Below are positions 44,327-53,469 of a DNA stretch of 64,000 nucleotides, piece by piece. A program made the translations under genes and the position numbers. How positions within the stretch are numbered: the stretch's first letter is position 1; the number at the start of each line of letters is the position of its first letter. The DNA comes from Pedobacter yonginensis (GTDB lineage Bacteria; Bacteroidota; Bacteroidia; Sphingobacteriales; Sphingobacteriaceae), in the NCBI RefSeq assembly GCF_003173595.1, contig NZ_QGNZ01000002.1:992001-1056000 (forward strand), given 5' to 3'. The notes beneath the pieces were generated by a model that searched no databases, was not told where the DNA came from, and saw only the letters and a program-made list of their open reading frames with translations.

Positions 44327-46699
44327 ATGAATAAACTGTTTACTTTAACCGGCCTTCTGCTTTTTACAGGCAGCTTGGCTATCGCTCAAAACATTCAAAA
44401 TAACCCGGGCAGCAACCACGGAAATAAGTTTGAGCAATTGGGTACAATTTTACCTACGCCAAATGAGCAACGTACCGCAAGTGGTGCTCCAGGCGTAAAA
44501 TATTGGCAACAACGTGCCGATTACAATATTAAATGCGAGTTGGATGAAAAAAATCTATTGCTAACAGGTTCTGAAACCGTAACCTATACTAATAATTCTC
44601 CCGATCCTTTAACATACATTTGGTTACAGCTCGATGAAAATGAGCACAGTACCGATAAAAGTGCCAACTATCAAGATGCAACTAGGCTTCCCATGATGGG
44701 AACCACGCAAAATATCGATCAATTGAGTTCAAAAACCAATAATGGATATGGCATCAACGTTGTAAAATTAACAGATGCAACAGGTAAAAAACTCGCTTAC
44801 ACGGTTAATAAAACCATGATGAGAATTGAATTGCCTTTGGCTTTAAGAACAGGGCAGAAATTCATTTTCAATATAGATTGGAATTACAAAATTACCGACA
44901 GAATGAGCGTTGGCGGTAGAGGTGGTTACGAATTTTTCCCTGCCGATGGAAATTATTTATTTACCATGACGCAATGGTACCCACGTCTTTGTGTGTATAG
45001 CGATTTCCAAGGATGGCAAAATCATCAATTTACAGGTAGAGGCGAATTTGCCCTAACCTTTGGCGATTTCAAAGTTCAAATGACTGTACCTGCCGATCAT
45101 TTAATTGGATCAACTGGAGAATGTATTAACTACAGTGCAGTTTTAAATCCAACGCAATTAAGCAGATACAATACCGCAAAAACTGCCGCTGCTCCAGTAG
45201 AAATTCAAACTTTGGCTGAAGCTAAAACGGCTGAAACCAAAAAAGCAACAACCAAAAAAACTTGGGTTTTCCAAGCCAATAATGTTCGAGATTTTGCGTG
45301 GACATCATCGCGCAAATTTGTTTGGGATGCCATGCCTCAAAAAATTCAAGCCAATAACAACACCGTTATGTGCATGAGTTTTTATGGAAAGGAAGCTTAC
45401 AACTTGTATAGCAAATTTTCTACAAGAGCAGTTGCGCACACCATTAAAACCTATTCAGACTTTACCATTCCATATCCATACCCCGTAGCACAAAGTATTG
45501 AAGCCGCAAACGGAATGGAATACCCGATGATTTGTTTCAATTACGGCCGCACCGATGCCGATGGAACTTACAGCGAAAGCACAAAAAACGGAATGTTGGG
45601 CGTAATTATCCACGAAGTTGGGCACAATTTTTTTCCTATGATTGTAAACAGCGATGAGCGCCAATGGACTTGGATGGATGAAGGCCTAAACTCTTTTGTT
45701 GAATATTTGACAGAAGAACTTTGGGACAATACCTTCCCAAGTAAAAAAGGGCCAGCTTATACCATTGTTGATTACATGAAACTACCAAAAGATGAATTGG
45801 AGCCTATCATGACCAACTCTGAAAATATTGCACGTTTCGGTCCAAATGCCTATTCTAAGCCTGCCACAGGATTAAATATTCTGCGTGAAACCATTATGGG
45901 CAGAGAACTTTTTGATTATGCTTTTAAAGAATACTCGAGAAGATGGGCATTTAGACATCCACAACCAGCCGACCTTTTCCGCACGATGGAAGATGCTAGT
46001 GGTGAAGATTTGGATTGGTTTTGGAGAGGTTGGTTTTATGGAACCGAACCATGCGATATATCGTTGGATAGCGTAAAATTTGCCAAAGCAGATTTCCCAA
46101 CAACATTACCAGCTGCAAGAGCCAGAATGGTTAAAATTGATAAACCAGCAGTAAACGCCTTTCAGGATATTTCCAAAATCAGAAATCGTGAAGACAAGAA
46201 AATTGGTTTCTACACCGATAAAAACACAGCAGTACAAGATTTTTACTACAAATACGATAGAGGATTAGTTTCTGTTGATACTACCACCGCAACAAAAGTT
46301 GAAAGTTCGATTCCTTTAGAAGTAGTTGCCGAAAACGATCAGCAACAATATCAAAATAAATTCTTCTACGAATTAGATTTTAGCAATAAGGGTGGCTTAG
46401 TTATGCCGATTATTGTAGAGTTTACCTATAAAGATGGAACGAAAGAAATCGATCGCATTCCGGCTCAAATATGGAGACATAACGAACTAAAAACATCAAA
46501 GTTTTATGTGAAGGATAAAGAAGTAGAATCTATTTTAGTTGATCCATTACGCGAAACGGCTGATATTGACACCAGCAATAACACTTGGGGCGGTAAAGCC
46601 AAAGAAAGTAAATTTAGAGTGTATAAAAACAAAGCGGGTGGCGCAGTTAGAGGTCAATCTGTTGGGCAAAACCCAATGCAGAAAGCCGCTGGAAAATAA
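44327..46699 (+). CDS. M1 family zinc metallopeptidase
   Basis: 790 residues with a signal peptide at 1-20. Zinc motif HEVGH (His429, Glu430, His433) with the third ligand Glu452 in DEGLNSFVEY. An N-terminal saddle domain precedes it and GMEYPM stands where GxMEN usually lies. The C-terminal part after about 580 has beta-strands. It should be a periplasmic aminopeptidase. Operon with hupE (12-bp gap), terminated by a strong hairpin. Confidence 0.9.
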   Translation: MNKLFTLTGLLLFTGSLAIAQNIQNNPGSNHGNKFEQLGTILPTPNEQRTASGAPGVKYWQQRADYNIKCELDEKNLLLTGSETVTYTNNSPDPLTYIWLQLDENEHSTDKSANYQDATRLPMMGTTQNIDQLSSKTNNGYGINVVKLTDATGKKLAYTVNKTMMRIELPLALRTGQKFIFNIDWNYKITDRMSVGGRGGYEFFPADGNYLFTMTQWYPRLCVYSDFQGWQNHQFTGRGEFALTFGDFKVQMTVPADHLIGSTGECINYSAVLNPTQLSRYNTAKTAAAPVEIQTLAEAKTAETKKATTKKTWVFQANNVRDFAWTSSRKFVWDAMPQKIQANNNTVMCMSFYGKEAYNLYSKFSTRAVAHTIKTYSDFTIPYPYPVAQSIEAANGMEYPMICFNYGRTDADGTYSESTKNGMLGVIIHEVGHNFFPMIVNSDERQWTWMDEGLNSFVEYLTEELWDNTFPSKKGPAYTIVDYMKLPKDELEPIMTNSENIARFGPNAYSKPATGLNILRETIMGRELFDYAFKEYSRRWAFRHPQPADLFRTMEDASGEDLDWFWRGWFYGTEPCDISLDSVKFAKADFPTTLPAARARMVKIDKPAVNAFQDISKIRNREDKKIGFYTDKNTAVQDFYYKYDRGLVSVDTTTATKVESSIPLEVVAENDQQQYQNKFFYELDFSNKGGLVMPIIVEFTYKDGTKEIDRIPAQIWRHNELKTSKFYVKDKEVESILVDPLRETADIDTSNNTWGGKAKESKFRVYKNKAGGAVRGQSVGQNPMQKAAGK

Positions 46700-46778
46700 A
46701 TGCTACCTTCTATTTGAATTGACGCTCTGAAAAATGCGTATTGCAAAATAGATCCAATATCCCTTGTACACAGGGCCC

Positions 46779-46830
46779 TAACCTAGAAAATCGAAAGGAT
46801 AACAATTCGATTTTCTAGGTTATTTTGTTT
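46779..46830 (+). terminator. 17-bp perfect hairpin after M1 peptidase
   Basis: Arms TAACCTAGAAAATCGAA (46779-46795) and TTCGATTTTCTAGGTTA (46806-46822) are exact reverse complements, loop of 10 bases, followed by TTTTGTTT. Confidence 0.88.
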
Positions 46831-46956
46831 CATGGCCCGTTTTTCCATCTAATTTCTTTGGGCATTCACTACACAATGCCCAAAATTAAATGTGTCGTTT
46901 AAATTTAAACCCAACTTTCCTGACTTTCCTCTGTTTAGTCTTTGAAGCCAAAATCG

Positions 46957-46964
46957 TATATTTG
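46957..46964 (+). promoter_or_regulatory. uvrB promoter: TATATTTG with TTTA upstream
   Basis: Exact TAnnTTTG -7 element, with TTTA at 46934-46937 separated by 19 bp, close to the TTTG-N19-TAnnTTTG layout. It ends 9 bp before the uvrB ATG. Confidence 0.55.
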
Positions 46965-46973
46965 GTTAAGACA

Positions 46974-49016
46974 ATGAAATTTAAAATCACATCCGAATAT
47001 CAGCCAACAGGAGATCAACCAAGTGCCATAAAACAATTGGTAGATGGTGTAAATGCCAACGAACATTATCAAACATTATTAGGTGTTACGGGTTCAGGAA
47101 AAACCTTTACCGTAGCCAATGTGATTGAGCAAACCCAAAAGCCCACGCTGATATTAAGCCACAACAAAACCCTAGCAGCACAGCTGTATGGAGAGTTCAA
47201 AAACTTTTTTCCGGAAAATTCAGTCAATTATTTTGTTTCCTATTACGATTATTATCAACCAGAAGCCTTTATTGCCTCCAGTAACACCTATATTGAAAAA
47301 GATTTAAGCATTAACGAAGAGATTGAAAAACTTCGTTTGCGTACAACCTCTTCTTTGATGAGTGGCAGGCGAGACATCATCGTAGTTTCTTCCATATCCT
47401 GTATATATGGTATGGGAAACCCAGAAGATTTTTCTCGGATGGTTTTTCGCTTTGGCGTTGGATTAAGAATTTCTAGAAATGCTTTTTTACACAGTTTGGT
47501 AGAGATTTTATATTCCCGAACCACAACCGAATTTAAACGCGGAACCTTTAGGGTTAAAGGGGATACGGTAGATATTTACCCCGCCTATCTCGATCACGCC
47601 TATCGGATTTCGTTCTTTGGAGATGATATTGAAGAACTTTCGGCAATAGATCCAGTTTCTGGTAAAACATTAGAGAAATTGGAAGATATGGCCATTTATC
47701 CGGCCAATTTATTCGTTACCCCGAAAGATAGATTTAACCAATCCATTTGGGGCATACAAGAAGAATTGGAGATTAGAAAAAATCAGTTAGTTGCCGACCG
47801 GCATTTGCTCGAAGCCAAACGCTTGGAAGAAAGAACCAATTTTGATATCGAAATGATGAAAGAATTGGGCTATTGTTCGGGTATTGAAAATTACTCGAGA
47901 TTTTTTGACGGCAGAAGTCCGGGTATGCGGCCATTCTGTTTGTTGGATTACTTTCCTGAAGATTATTTAATGGTAATTGATGAAAGCCACGTAACGGTGC
48001 CACAAATTAGAGCCATGTATGGTGGAGATAGATCGAGAAAATTGTCATTGGTAGAATATGGTTTCCGTTTGCCGGCCGCATTAGACAACCGACCGTTAAA
48101 CTTTAACGAATTTGAAGCCCTTGCACCACAAACCATTTATGTAAGTGCTACGCCCGCAGAATATGAGTTAGAAAAATCAGAAGGTGTTGTAGTAGAGCAG
48201 GTTATTCGGCCTACAGGTTTGTTAGATCCCGTTATCGAAATACGTCCTGCAATTAATCAAGTAGATGATTTGTTGGATGAAATCGACATCACCATAAAAG
48301 ATGGCGGACGTATTCTAGTTACTACCCTAACCAAAAGAATGGCAGAAGAGCTGACCAAATATTTGGATCGATTGAACATTAAAACCAGATACATCCACTC
48401 AGAGATTAAAACCTTGGAGCGTGTGGAAATTCTGCGTGGCTTGCGTTTAGGCGAATTTGATGTATTAGTGGGTATTAATTTACTTCGTGAAGGTTTGGAT
48501 TTGCCAGAAGTTACCTTGGTTGCCATTTTAGACGCAGATAAGGAAGGCTTTTTACGCTCAGAAAAGTCATTAATTCAAACCATTGGACGGGCGGCACGAA
48601 ACGATCGAGGTCGGGTAATTATGTATGCCGATGGAATTACAGAAAGCATGGAAAAAACCATTTCTGAAACCAATAGGAGGAGAGATATTCAAATCGCTTA
48701 CAATTTAGAGCATGGCATAACCCCTAAAACAGTTGGCAAATCTCGCGAGGCGATATTGGAGCAAACCTCGGTATTGGATTTCTCTCAAAAAGCGAGCGAC
48801 AATAAAGCAAGGGCTTATGTAGAGAATGCAGAAATCAGCATCGCCGCCGATCCGATTGTACAATATATGGGTAAAGCAGAATTACAGCGTGCAATTGATA
48901 CAACCAAAAAGGATATGCAGAAGGCAGCCAAAGATATGGACTTTTTACAGGCCGCTAAACTGCGTGATGAAATGTTTGCCCTAGAAAAAATGTTTAGCGA
49001 AAAATTTGGTAAATAA
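46974..49016 (+). CDS. uvrB: Excinuclease ABC subunit UvrB
   Basis: 680 residues from the ATG at 46974; a frame-compatible ATG at 46890 would lie upstream of the -7 element and adds no conserved sequence. Walker A GVTGSGKT (37-44), DESHVTVPQ helicase motif, the YYDYYQPEAF beta-hairpin region, helicase motif V/VI (GINLLREGLD, QTIGRAARN), and a C-terminal UVR domain for UvrC/UvrA binding. Nucleotide excision repair. It has its own promoter; YwbE follows 50 bp later. Confidence 0.97.
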   Translation: MKFKITSEYQPTGDQPSAIKQLVDGVNANEHYQTLLGVTGSGKTFTVANVIEQTQKPTLILSHNKTLAAQLYGEFKNFFPENSVNYFVSYYDYYQPEAFIASSNTYIEKDLSINEEIEKLRLRTTSSLMSGRRDIIVVSSISCIYGMGNPEDFSRMVFRFGVGLRISRNAFLHSLVEILYSRTTTEFKRGTFRVKGDTVDIYPAYLDHAYRISFFGDDIEELSAIDPVSGKTLEKLEDMAIYPANLFVTPKDRFNQSIWGIQEELEIRKNQLVADRHLLEAKRLEERTNFDIEMMKELGYCSGIENYSRFFDGRSPGMRPFCLLDYFPEDYLMVIDESHVTVPQIRAMYGGDRSRKLSLVEYGFRLPAALDNRPLNFNEFEALAPQTIYVSATPAEYELEKSEGVVVEQVIRPTGLLDPVIEIRPAINQVDDLLDEIDITIKDGGRILVTTLTKRMAEELTKYLDRLNIKTRYIHSEIKTLERVEILRGLRLGEFDVLVGINLLREGLDLPEVTLVAILDADKEGFLRSEKSLIQTIGRAARNDRGRVIMYADGITESMEKTISETNRRRDIQIAYNLEHGITPKTVGKSREAILEQTSVLDFSQKASDNKARAYVENAEISIAADPIVQYMGKAELQRAIDTTKKDMQKAAKDMDFLQAAKLRDEMFALEKMFSEKFGK

Positions 49017-49066
49017 GATTTTCTGATTGTATTTGAAATAATTGTGGCAATTTTGAGGCTTTCAAA

Positions 49067-49285
49067 ATGAACATTAAAGCACAAAAAATGGACGGGCAAA
49101 ATCGAAAAGACATTTATCCAGGATTAGAAGTCGGAATTATCTTGAAAAAAGATCAACGATCAGGAAATATTACCTATGGAGTAGTTAAAGATTTGCTTAC
49201 CTCATCCCCATTTCATTCAAGAGGAATAAAGGTGAGGCTAGAAGATGGTCAGGTTGGTCGGGTTGCTGAAATAATCGAAGATTGA
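49067..49285 (+). CDS. YwbE family protein
   Basis: 72 residues. RKDIYPGLEVGIILKKDQRSGN and RGIKVRLEDGQVGRVAEI match the YwbE family (DUF2196), conserved and of unknown function. The start may be the second Met at 49088 (MDGQNRKDI), which matches the family length better. Downstream of uvrB, possibly co-transcribed. Confidence 0.85.
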   Translation: MNIKAQKMDGQNRKDIYPGLEVGIILKKDQRSGNITYGVVKDLLTSSPFHSRGIKVRLEDGQVGRVAEIIED

Positions 49286-49445
49286 CGATAAGCCCTTCAG
49301 CGTAAAGCATTCTTTATAAGTCAAGAAATTCGAAAAAGCTAACTATAGCATTTCATTAAAACTATAAGGGGATGTTTTACGTTCAATATTGTAATCGATT
49401 TGCAATTAAAGCTGAAAAGAGTAACAAAATAAATCTACCTACGTC

Positions 49446-49453
49446 TATATTTG
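49446..49453 (+). promoter_or_regulatory. -7 element TATATTTG for DUF4834 gene
   Basis: Exact TAnnTTTG, 19-26 bp before the ATG. No -33 match. Confidence 0.4.
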
Positions 49454-49471
49454 TAGTAACACTAATTTAAT

Positions 49472-49720
49472 ATGCCACTAATAAAATTCATTTTCATCTC
49501 CATATTGGTGCTTTGGTTGCTCAGACTTTTAATTCGTTTGATTCTACCAATGCTTTTCAATAATCTGGCAAGTAAAATGCAACAGCAGGCAACTGGTCAG
49601 CAACAACAGAAACGATCAAAACCAGAAGGTTCTATATCAATTGATTATATGCCTCCAAGGCCCGATCAAGGTAAAACAGATAAACTCGGCGACTTTGTCG
49701 ATTACGAGGAAGTTAAATAA
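49472..49720 (+). CDS. DUF4834-like small membrane protein
   Basis: 82 residues. N-terminal membrane helix (about 5-30), a Gln-rich stretch (QQQATGQQQQKR), and a conserved end, IDYMPPRPDQGKTDKLGDFVDYEEVK. This matches the Bacteroidetes-specific DUF4834 layout by memory. Function unknown. Own -7 element and terminator make it a single-gene unit. Confidence 0.72.
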   Translation: MPLIKFIFISILVLWLLRLLIRLILPMLFNNLASKMQQQATGQQQQKRSKPEGSISIDYMPPRPDQGKTDKLGDFVDYEEVK

Positions 49721-49726
49721 ATTAAG

Positions 49727-49752
49727 CCCTGAATGTTCTTCAGGGTTTTTTT
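49727..49752 (+). terminator. Terminator after DUF4834 gene
   Basis: CCCTGAA (49727-49733) pairs with TTCAGGG (49739-49745), then seven T. Confidence 0.8.
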
Positions 49753-49797
49753 ATGGCTTTTCTGCTTCTTTTTTGATGACTTATAAATCTTAAATTA

Positions 49798-50304
49798 CTA
49801 TTTAAATACCTTTAATACCGAGCTCCAGAACCAACTTTCTTCCGCCTTAAGCATGGTTTCCAAAGTCTTATCAACATTGATTGCCAATTTGTTTATATCG
49901 TTAACTGATTTTTTAAAGGTTTTAAATTCTGGATCTTTCTCATCGCCTGTTACGGTAGAGAGCTCACTTAAAATTTTAAGCACCGGCTCAAGTTCTCTTT
50001 TTTTGCGTTCTTTAGCAACTTGTCTGGCAATGTTCCAAACATCTTTGTCAGCAAAAAAATACTCTTTACGCTCGCCTGCTTTGTGTTGTTTTTCAATCAG
50101 CCCCCAGCCAATTAAGTCGCGGAGTGTCATGTTTGCATTGCCTCTAGAAATGCTCAAACTCTCCATAATCTCCTCAGTAGTCAAGGCATCTGGTGAAATT
50201 AAAAGTAAAGCATGTACCTGAGCCATTGTCCTGTTAATTCCCCATTCTGAGCCTAATTTTCCCCAAGCCTCAATAAATTTCAGTTTTGCTGCCGCTAATT
50301 CCAT
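49798..50304 (-). CDS. GbsR/MarR-type transcriptional regulator
   Basis: 168 residues from the ATG at 50304; a TTG two codons upstream is unlikely. Winged helix-turn-helix about 30-95 (TTEEIMESLSISRGNANMTL, RDLIGWGLIE, then the KAGERKEYFF wing), followed by helical C-terminal dimerisation region. GbsR-family repressors often control compatible-solute genes, but other targets are common; none is beside it. TACATTTG lies three bases before the start. Confidence 0.88.
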   Translation of the reverse strand: MELAAAKLKFIEAWGKLGSEWGINRTMAQVHALLLISPDALTTEEIMESLSISRGNANMTLRDLIGWGLIEKQHKAGERKEYFFADKDVWNIARQVAKERKKRELEPVLKILSELSTVTGDEKDPEFKTFKKSVNDINKLAINVDKTLETMLKAEESWFWSSVLKVFK

Positions 50305-50307
50305 AAA

Positions 50308-50315
50308 CAAATGTA
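50308..50315 (-). promoter_or_regulatory. -7 element TACATTTG next to GbsR start
   Basis: Exact TAnnTTTG on the minus strand, ending three bases before the ATG, so the transcript could be leaderless if this element is used. Confidence 0.35.
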
Positions 50316-50589
50316 ATAATAATCTTAAACTTTCAAAACTTATTGAAAGTTTATTTATTTTGAGTTTTTGTATGACTGATCACGCTATGAATAGGTCCTC
50401 ATATGAGATAAATCGCGTGTATCGACACCCCGCCCATAAGCGGAAATTGGAGGGCCTGATCTGCCGGAAATAGCGTTACATTTAGAAAATTCTCATAATA
50501 AAACAGTTTAATAGAGAATTGTTCAGTCAAATCTATTTTTTTATTACCGAAGCATTTAATTTATTCCTTTTTTATACCGCTCAATTTTT

Positions 50590-50597
50590 TATTTTTG
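50590..50597 (+). promoter_or_regulatory. -7 element TATTTTTG for YfhO-like gene
   Basis: Exact TAnnTTTG, 29-36 bp before the ATG. No -33 match. Confidence 0.4.
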
Positions 50598-50625
50598 ACG
50601 TTCGTTTAAACTTAAACAACCCTTA

Positions 50626-53121
50626 ATGAATAACTGGTTTAATAAAAATGGCATTCATTTAGCCATCATCGCATTTTTTGTAGTCATTTGTTTTGCCTAC
50701 TTCAGTCCTGTTTTGCAGGGTAAAGCGCCACAACAAGGTGATGTATTGCAGGCTAAGGCCATGCAAAAAGAGATTATGGATATTAAAGCCACTGGACAAA
50801 AAGGCCCGCTTTGGACCAACCAAATGTTCGGAGGGATGCCAGCCTATCAAATCTGGGTGCAATATCCACTTAACATTACCACATACGGCATTGATATCAT
50901 TAAGGGCGTATTTCCTGACCCATTGGGCACGGTACTGCTGTATCTTTTGGGCGCGTACTTATTATTCTGTGTGCTTAAAATTAACCCTTGGCTGGCAGCG
51001 GCAGGTGCAATAGCATTTGCATTTACATCCTACAATTTTATAATTATCGCTGCGGGACATAGCAATAAGGCACTTGCAATTGGTTTTTTTGCGCCTATTT
51101 TGGCGGGAATTATCCTTACATTAAGAGGTAGATACTTAGTTGGGGCCAGTTTAACGGCCTTGTTTATGGCTTTGGAGATCCGTTCCAACCATATCCAAAT
51201 GACCTATTATTTATTTATTGCCTTGGTTATTTTTGGCGGTATTGAATTGTATCACGCCTACAAGGGAAAGCAATTGCAAGCCTTCGGTAAAGCAGCTGCA
51301 TATGTAATTGCAGGGCTTGTGTTAGCCGTTTTAGTAAATGCAGGCACATTGTGGACAACCTACGAATATGGCAAGGAAACCATTCGAGGAAAATCTAATT
51401 TAACTACAGATAAGGCAGAACCCGCTACTGGTTTAGATAAAGCTTATGCATACCAATGGAGTCAGGGTGTTGGCGAAAGTTTTACCTTTTTAATTCCGAA
51501 TTTGTACGGCGGCGCAACGAGTATTGATGAGTTAGTTAAACCCGAAAGCAATACATACAAGGCAATTGAAAAGAACCTTGCTGGTGTAGATCCGCGTCAG
51601 GCCATTGGTTATTTTGCCCAAAACTTAGGTGCGCAACAATACTGGGGCGACAAACCTGGAACCTCAGGGCCTTACTATTTCGGTGCCATCATCTGTTTAC
51701 TTTTTGTTTTTGGGTTATTTATTGTTAAACATCGTTGGAAATGGTGGATTTTAGGAACCAGCATCTTATTGTTGTTTCTTTCATTCGGATCTAACTTCCC
51801 ATATATTTCGGATATTTTCTTTAATTACCTACCGGGATATAATAAATTTAGAGCAGTAGAATCTATTCTTGCGGTTGTTGGTTTATTGGTTCCTTTTTTG
51901 GCTATACTCGCCATCCAAGAAGCACAAGACGGTAAGTATGATCAGAAATATTTGGTACAACGCTTAACATGGTCGGCCGCAATAACAGGCGGATTTGCCT
52001 TAATTATTGCAATCATTCCGACTGCATTTTTCAGCTTTACGACTTCAAATCAAGCACAGGTTGTTGATGCTTTAACACAAACTTTACAAAACAATAGAGG
52101 TGCAGCCGAGCAAATTAATAATGCTTTAATTGCTGATCGTGTGGCCTTGGCTCGTGCAGACGCCTTACGCACCTTATTATTTTTGGCATTGGGTTTTGGA
52201 ATTACTTGGGGTTTAATCACCAAGAAGTTAGGTATGCAGTTGGCCTTTGGCTTGTTGGCATTTGTAATTTTAATCGATATGTGGCAAGTGGATCGTCGTT
52301 ACTTGAGCAATCAAAATTTCGTGAACAAATCAGATCTGGAAAATCATTATCAGCCGAGAGATGTAGATACTTTTATATCTGCAGATAAAGATCCAAACTT
52401 TAGGGTTTTCGATTTATCTCTAGGCGATCCTTTTAAAAGTGCAGAAACCTCTTATTTTCATAAAACAGTGGGCGGTTTCCATTCGGCAAGATTAAAAAGA
52501 TTCCAAGAACTGGTTGATAATCAATTAACTAAAAGCATCAATCAGGATGTTTTAGATATGTTGAACACCAAATACATCATCACCCAAGATCAACAGAGTG
52601 GATCGTACAAAATGCAGCGCAATTCAACAGCATGTGGTAACGCGTGGTTTGTTCAAAGCGTTCAATTCGCAAAAAATGCTGACGAGGAGATGAAAGCAAT
52701 CAGCAGTTTTGATGCTAAAAAGGAAGCCATTGTTGATGAAAGCTATAAAAATTTAATCGATACCAAACGTTTAGGAACAGGTGTAGAAGGTTTTATTAAA
52801 TTAACTACTTACACTCCAGATCATTTAACGTATGAATACTCTACTGCTAAAGATGCCATTGCAGTGTTTTCTGAAATTTACTATAATAAAGGTTGGAAAA
52901 TGTATATCGATGGGAAAGAGAAGCCATATTTCAGGGCCGATTACGTTTTGCGAGCGGCTCAATTAGAAGCGGGTAACCATAAATTAGAATTCATTTTCCA
53001 CCCAACCTCTTACTATGCGGGCGAGAAAATTTCATTAGCAGGATCAATTTTGCTTTTAGCAGGTTTAGGATTTGGGTTCTACTCAGAAAATAAGAAGAAA
53101 AAAAAGGCCGTTAAAGCCTAA
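50626..53121 (+). CDS. YfhO-family membrane protein
   Basis: 831 residues with about 12-13 membrane helices through residue 560, then a soluble periplasmic-type C-terminal part with a final helix. The N-terminus (GIHLAIIAFFVVICFAYFSP), FGGMPAYQI and FAFTSYNFII are typical of Bacteroidetes YfhO-like proteins, a glycosyltransferase-C-type family linked in Gram-positives to lipoteichoic acid glycosylation. Substrate unknown. Single gene with own promoter and a strong terminator. Confidence 0.86.
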   Translation: MNNWFNKNGIHLAIIAFFVVICFAYFSPVLQGKAPQQGDVLQAKAMQKEIMDIKATGQKGPLWTNQMFGGMPAYQIWVQYPLNITTYGIDIIKGVFPDPLGTVLLYLLGAYLLFCVLKINPWLAAAGAIAFAFTSYNFIIIAAGHSNKALAIGFFAPILAGIILTLRGRYLVGASLTALFMALEIRSNHIQMTYYLFIALVIFGGIELYHAYKGKQLQAFGKAAAYVIAGLVLAVLVNAGTLWTTYEYGKETIRGKSNLTTDKAEPATGLDKAYAYQWSQGVGESFTFLIPNLYGGATSIDELVKPESNTYKAIEKNLAGVDPRQAIGYFAQNLGAQQYWGDKPGTSGPYYFGAIICLLFVFGLFIVKHRWKWWILGTSILLLFLSFGSNFPYISDIFFNYLPGYNKFRAVESILAVVGLLVPFLAILAIQEAQDGKYDQKYLVQRLTWSAAITGGFALIIAIIPTAFFSFTTSNQAQVVDALTQTLQNNRGAAEQINNALIADRVALARADALRTLLFLALGFGITWGLITKKLGMQLAFGLLAFVILIDMWQVDRRYLSNQNFVNKSDLENHYQPRDVDTFISADKDPNFRVFDLSLGDPFKSAETSYFHKTVGGFHSARLKRFQELVDNQLTKSINQDVLDMLNTKYIITQDQQSGSYKMQRNSTACGNAWFVQSVQFAKNADEEMKAISSFDAKKEAIVDESYKNLIDTKRLGTGVEGFIKLTTYTPDHLTYEYSTAKDAIAVFSEIYYNKGWKMYIDGKEKPYFRADYVLRAAQLEAGNHKLEFIFHPTSYYAGEKISLAGSILLLAGLGFGFYSENKKKKKAVKA

Positions 53122-53144
53122 TGCTAAACACATAAATCTTTAAG

Positions 53145-53175
53145 CGCTCGGGTTATACTTAACCCGAGCTTTTTT
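53145..53175 (+). terminator. Terminator after YfhO-like gene
   Basis: GCTCGGGTTA (53145-53154) pairs perfectly with TAACCCGAGC (53159-53168), then a run of seven T. Confidence 0.93.
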
Positions 53176-53280
53176 ATTTAATATCCTATAGAAAAGTACT
53201 TATTATCGATTTTTAACATCTTTTAGCTGTTGATGCAAAAGTTTAACAACTACTTAACAATCAGGTAATTTAATTGGCTC

Positions 53281-53288
53281 TATCTTTG
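53281..53288 (+). promoter_or_regulatory. -7 element TATCTTTG for small membrane ORF
   Basis: Exact TAnnTTTG, 16 to 23 bp before the ATG at 53304. Confidence 0.45.
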
Positions 53289-53303
53289 TTAAAACATACG
53301 GGT

Positions 53304-53399
53304 ATGCTACAATCTTTTTTTGCCATCTGTTTATTAGTTATTGTTCTGTATTTCTTTAGCCCGTTCGATTTAACCGTCGATGAGGAAGAAGAAATGTGA
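53304..53399 (+). CDS. 31-residue predicted membrane peptide
   Basis: ATG to TGA, 31 codons: one hydrophobic helix (SFFAICLLVIVLYFF) and an acidic tail DEEEEM. It is too short for a family match. Support comes from the TATCTTTG -7 element 16 bp upstream and the clean membrane-peptide pattern. It ends 70 bp before the LpxH-like gene. May be real but could be chance. Confidence 0.45.
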   Translation: MLQSFFAICLLVIVLYFFSPFDLTVDEEEEM

Positions 53400-53469
53400 T
53401 ACATTGCTCATCTTTTTGAACTGCTTTATTCAAGCGGTATCAAGTGCTCTCCCCCTAAAATTTTTCGTT

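Larger units (their letters stand above)
50305..50625. other. Intergenic region with a GC-rich island
   Basis: 321 bp. Most is A/T-rich, but about 50412-50476 is strikingly GC-rich and contains CCGCCCATAAGCGG, which can pair as a small hairpin, and CTGATCTGCCGG. The two promoters sit at each end. No ORF. Confidence 0.4.

Noticed and set aside
46890..46973. 28-residue upstream extension of UvrB
   Set aside because: The upstream stretch contains the -7 element and no conserved sequence; the ATG at 46974 gives the standard N-terminus.
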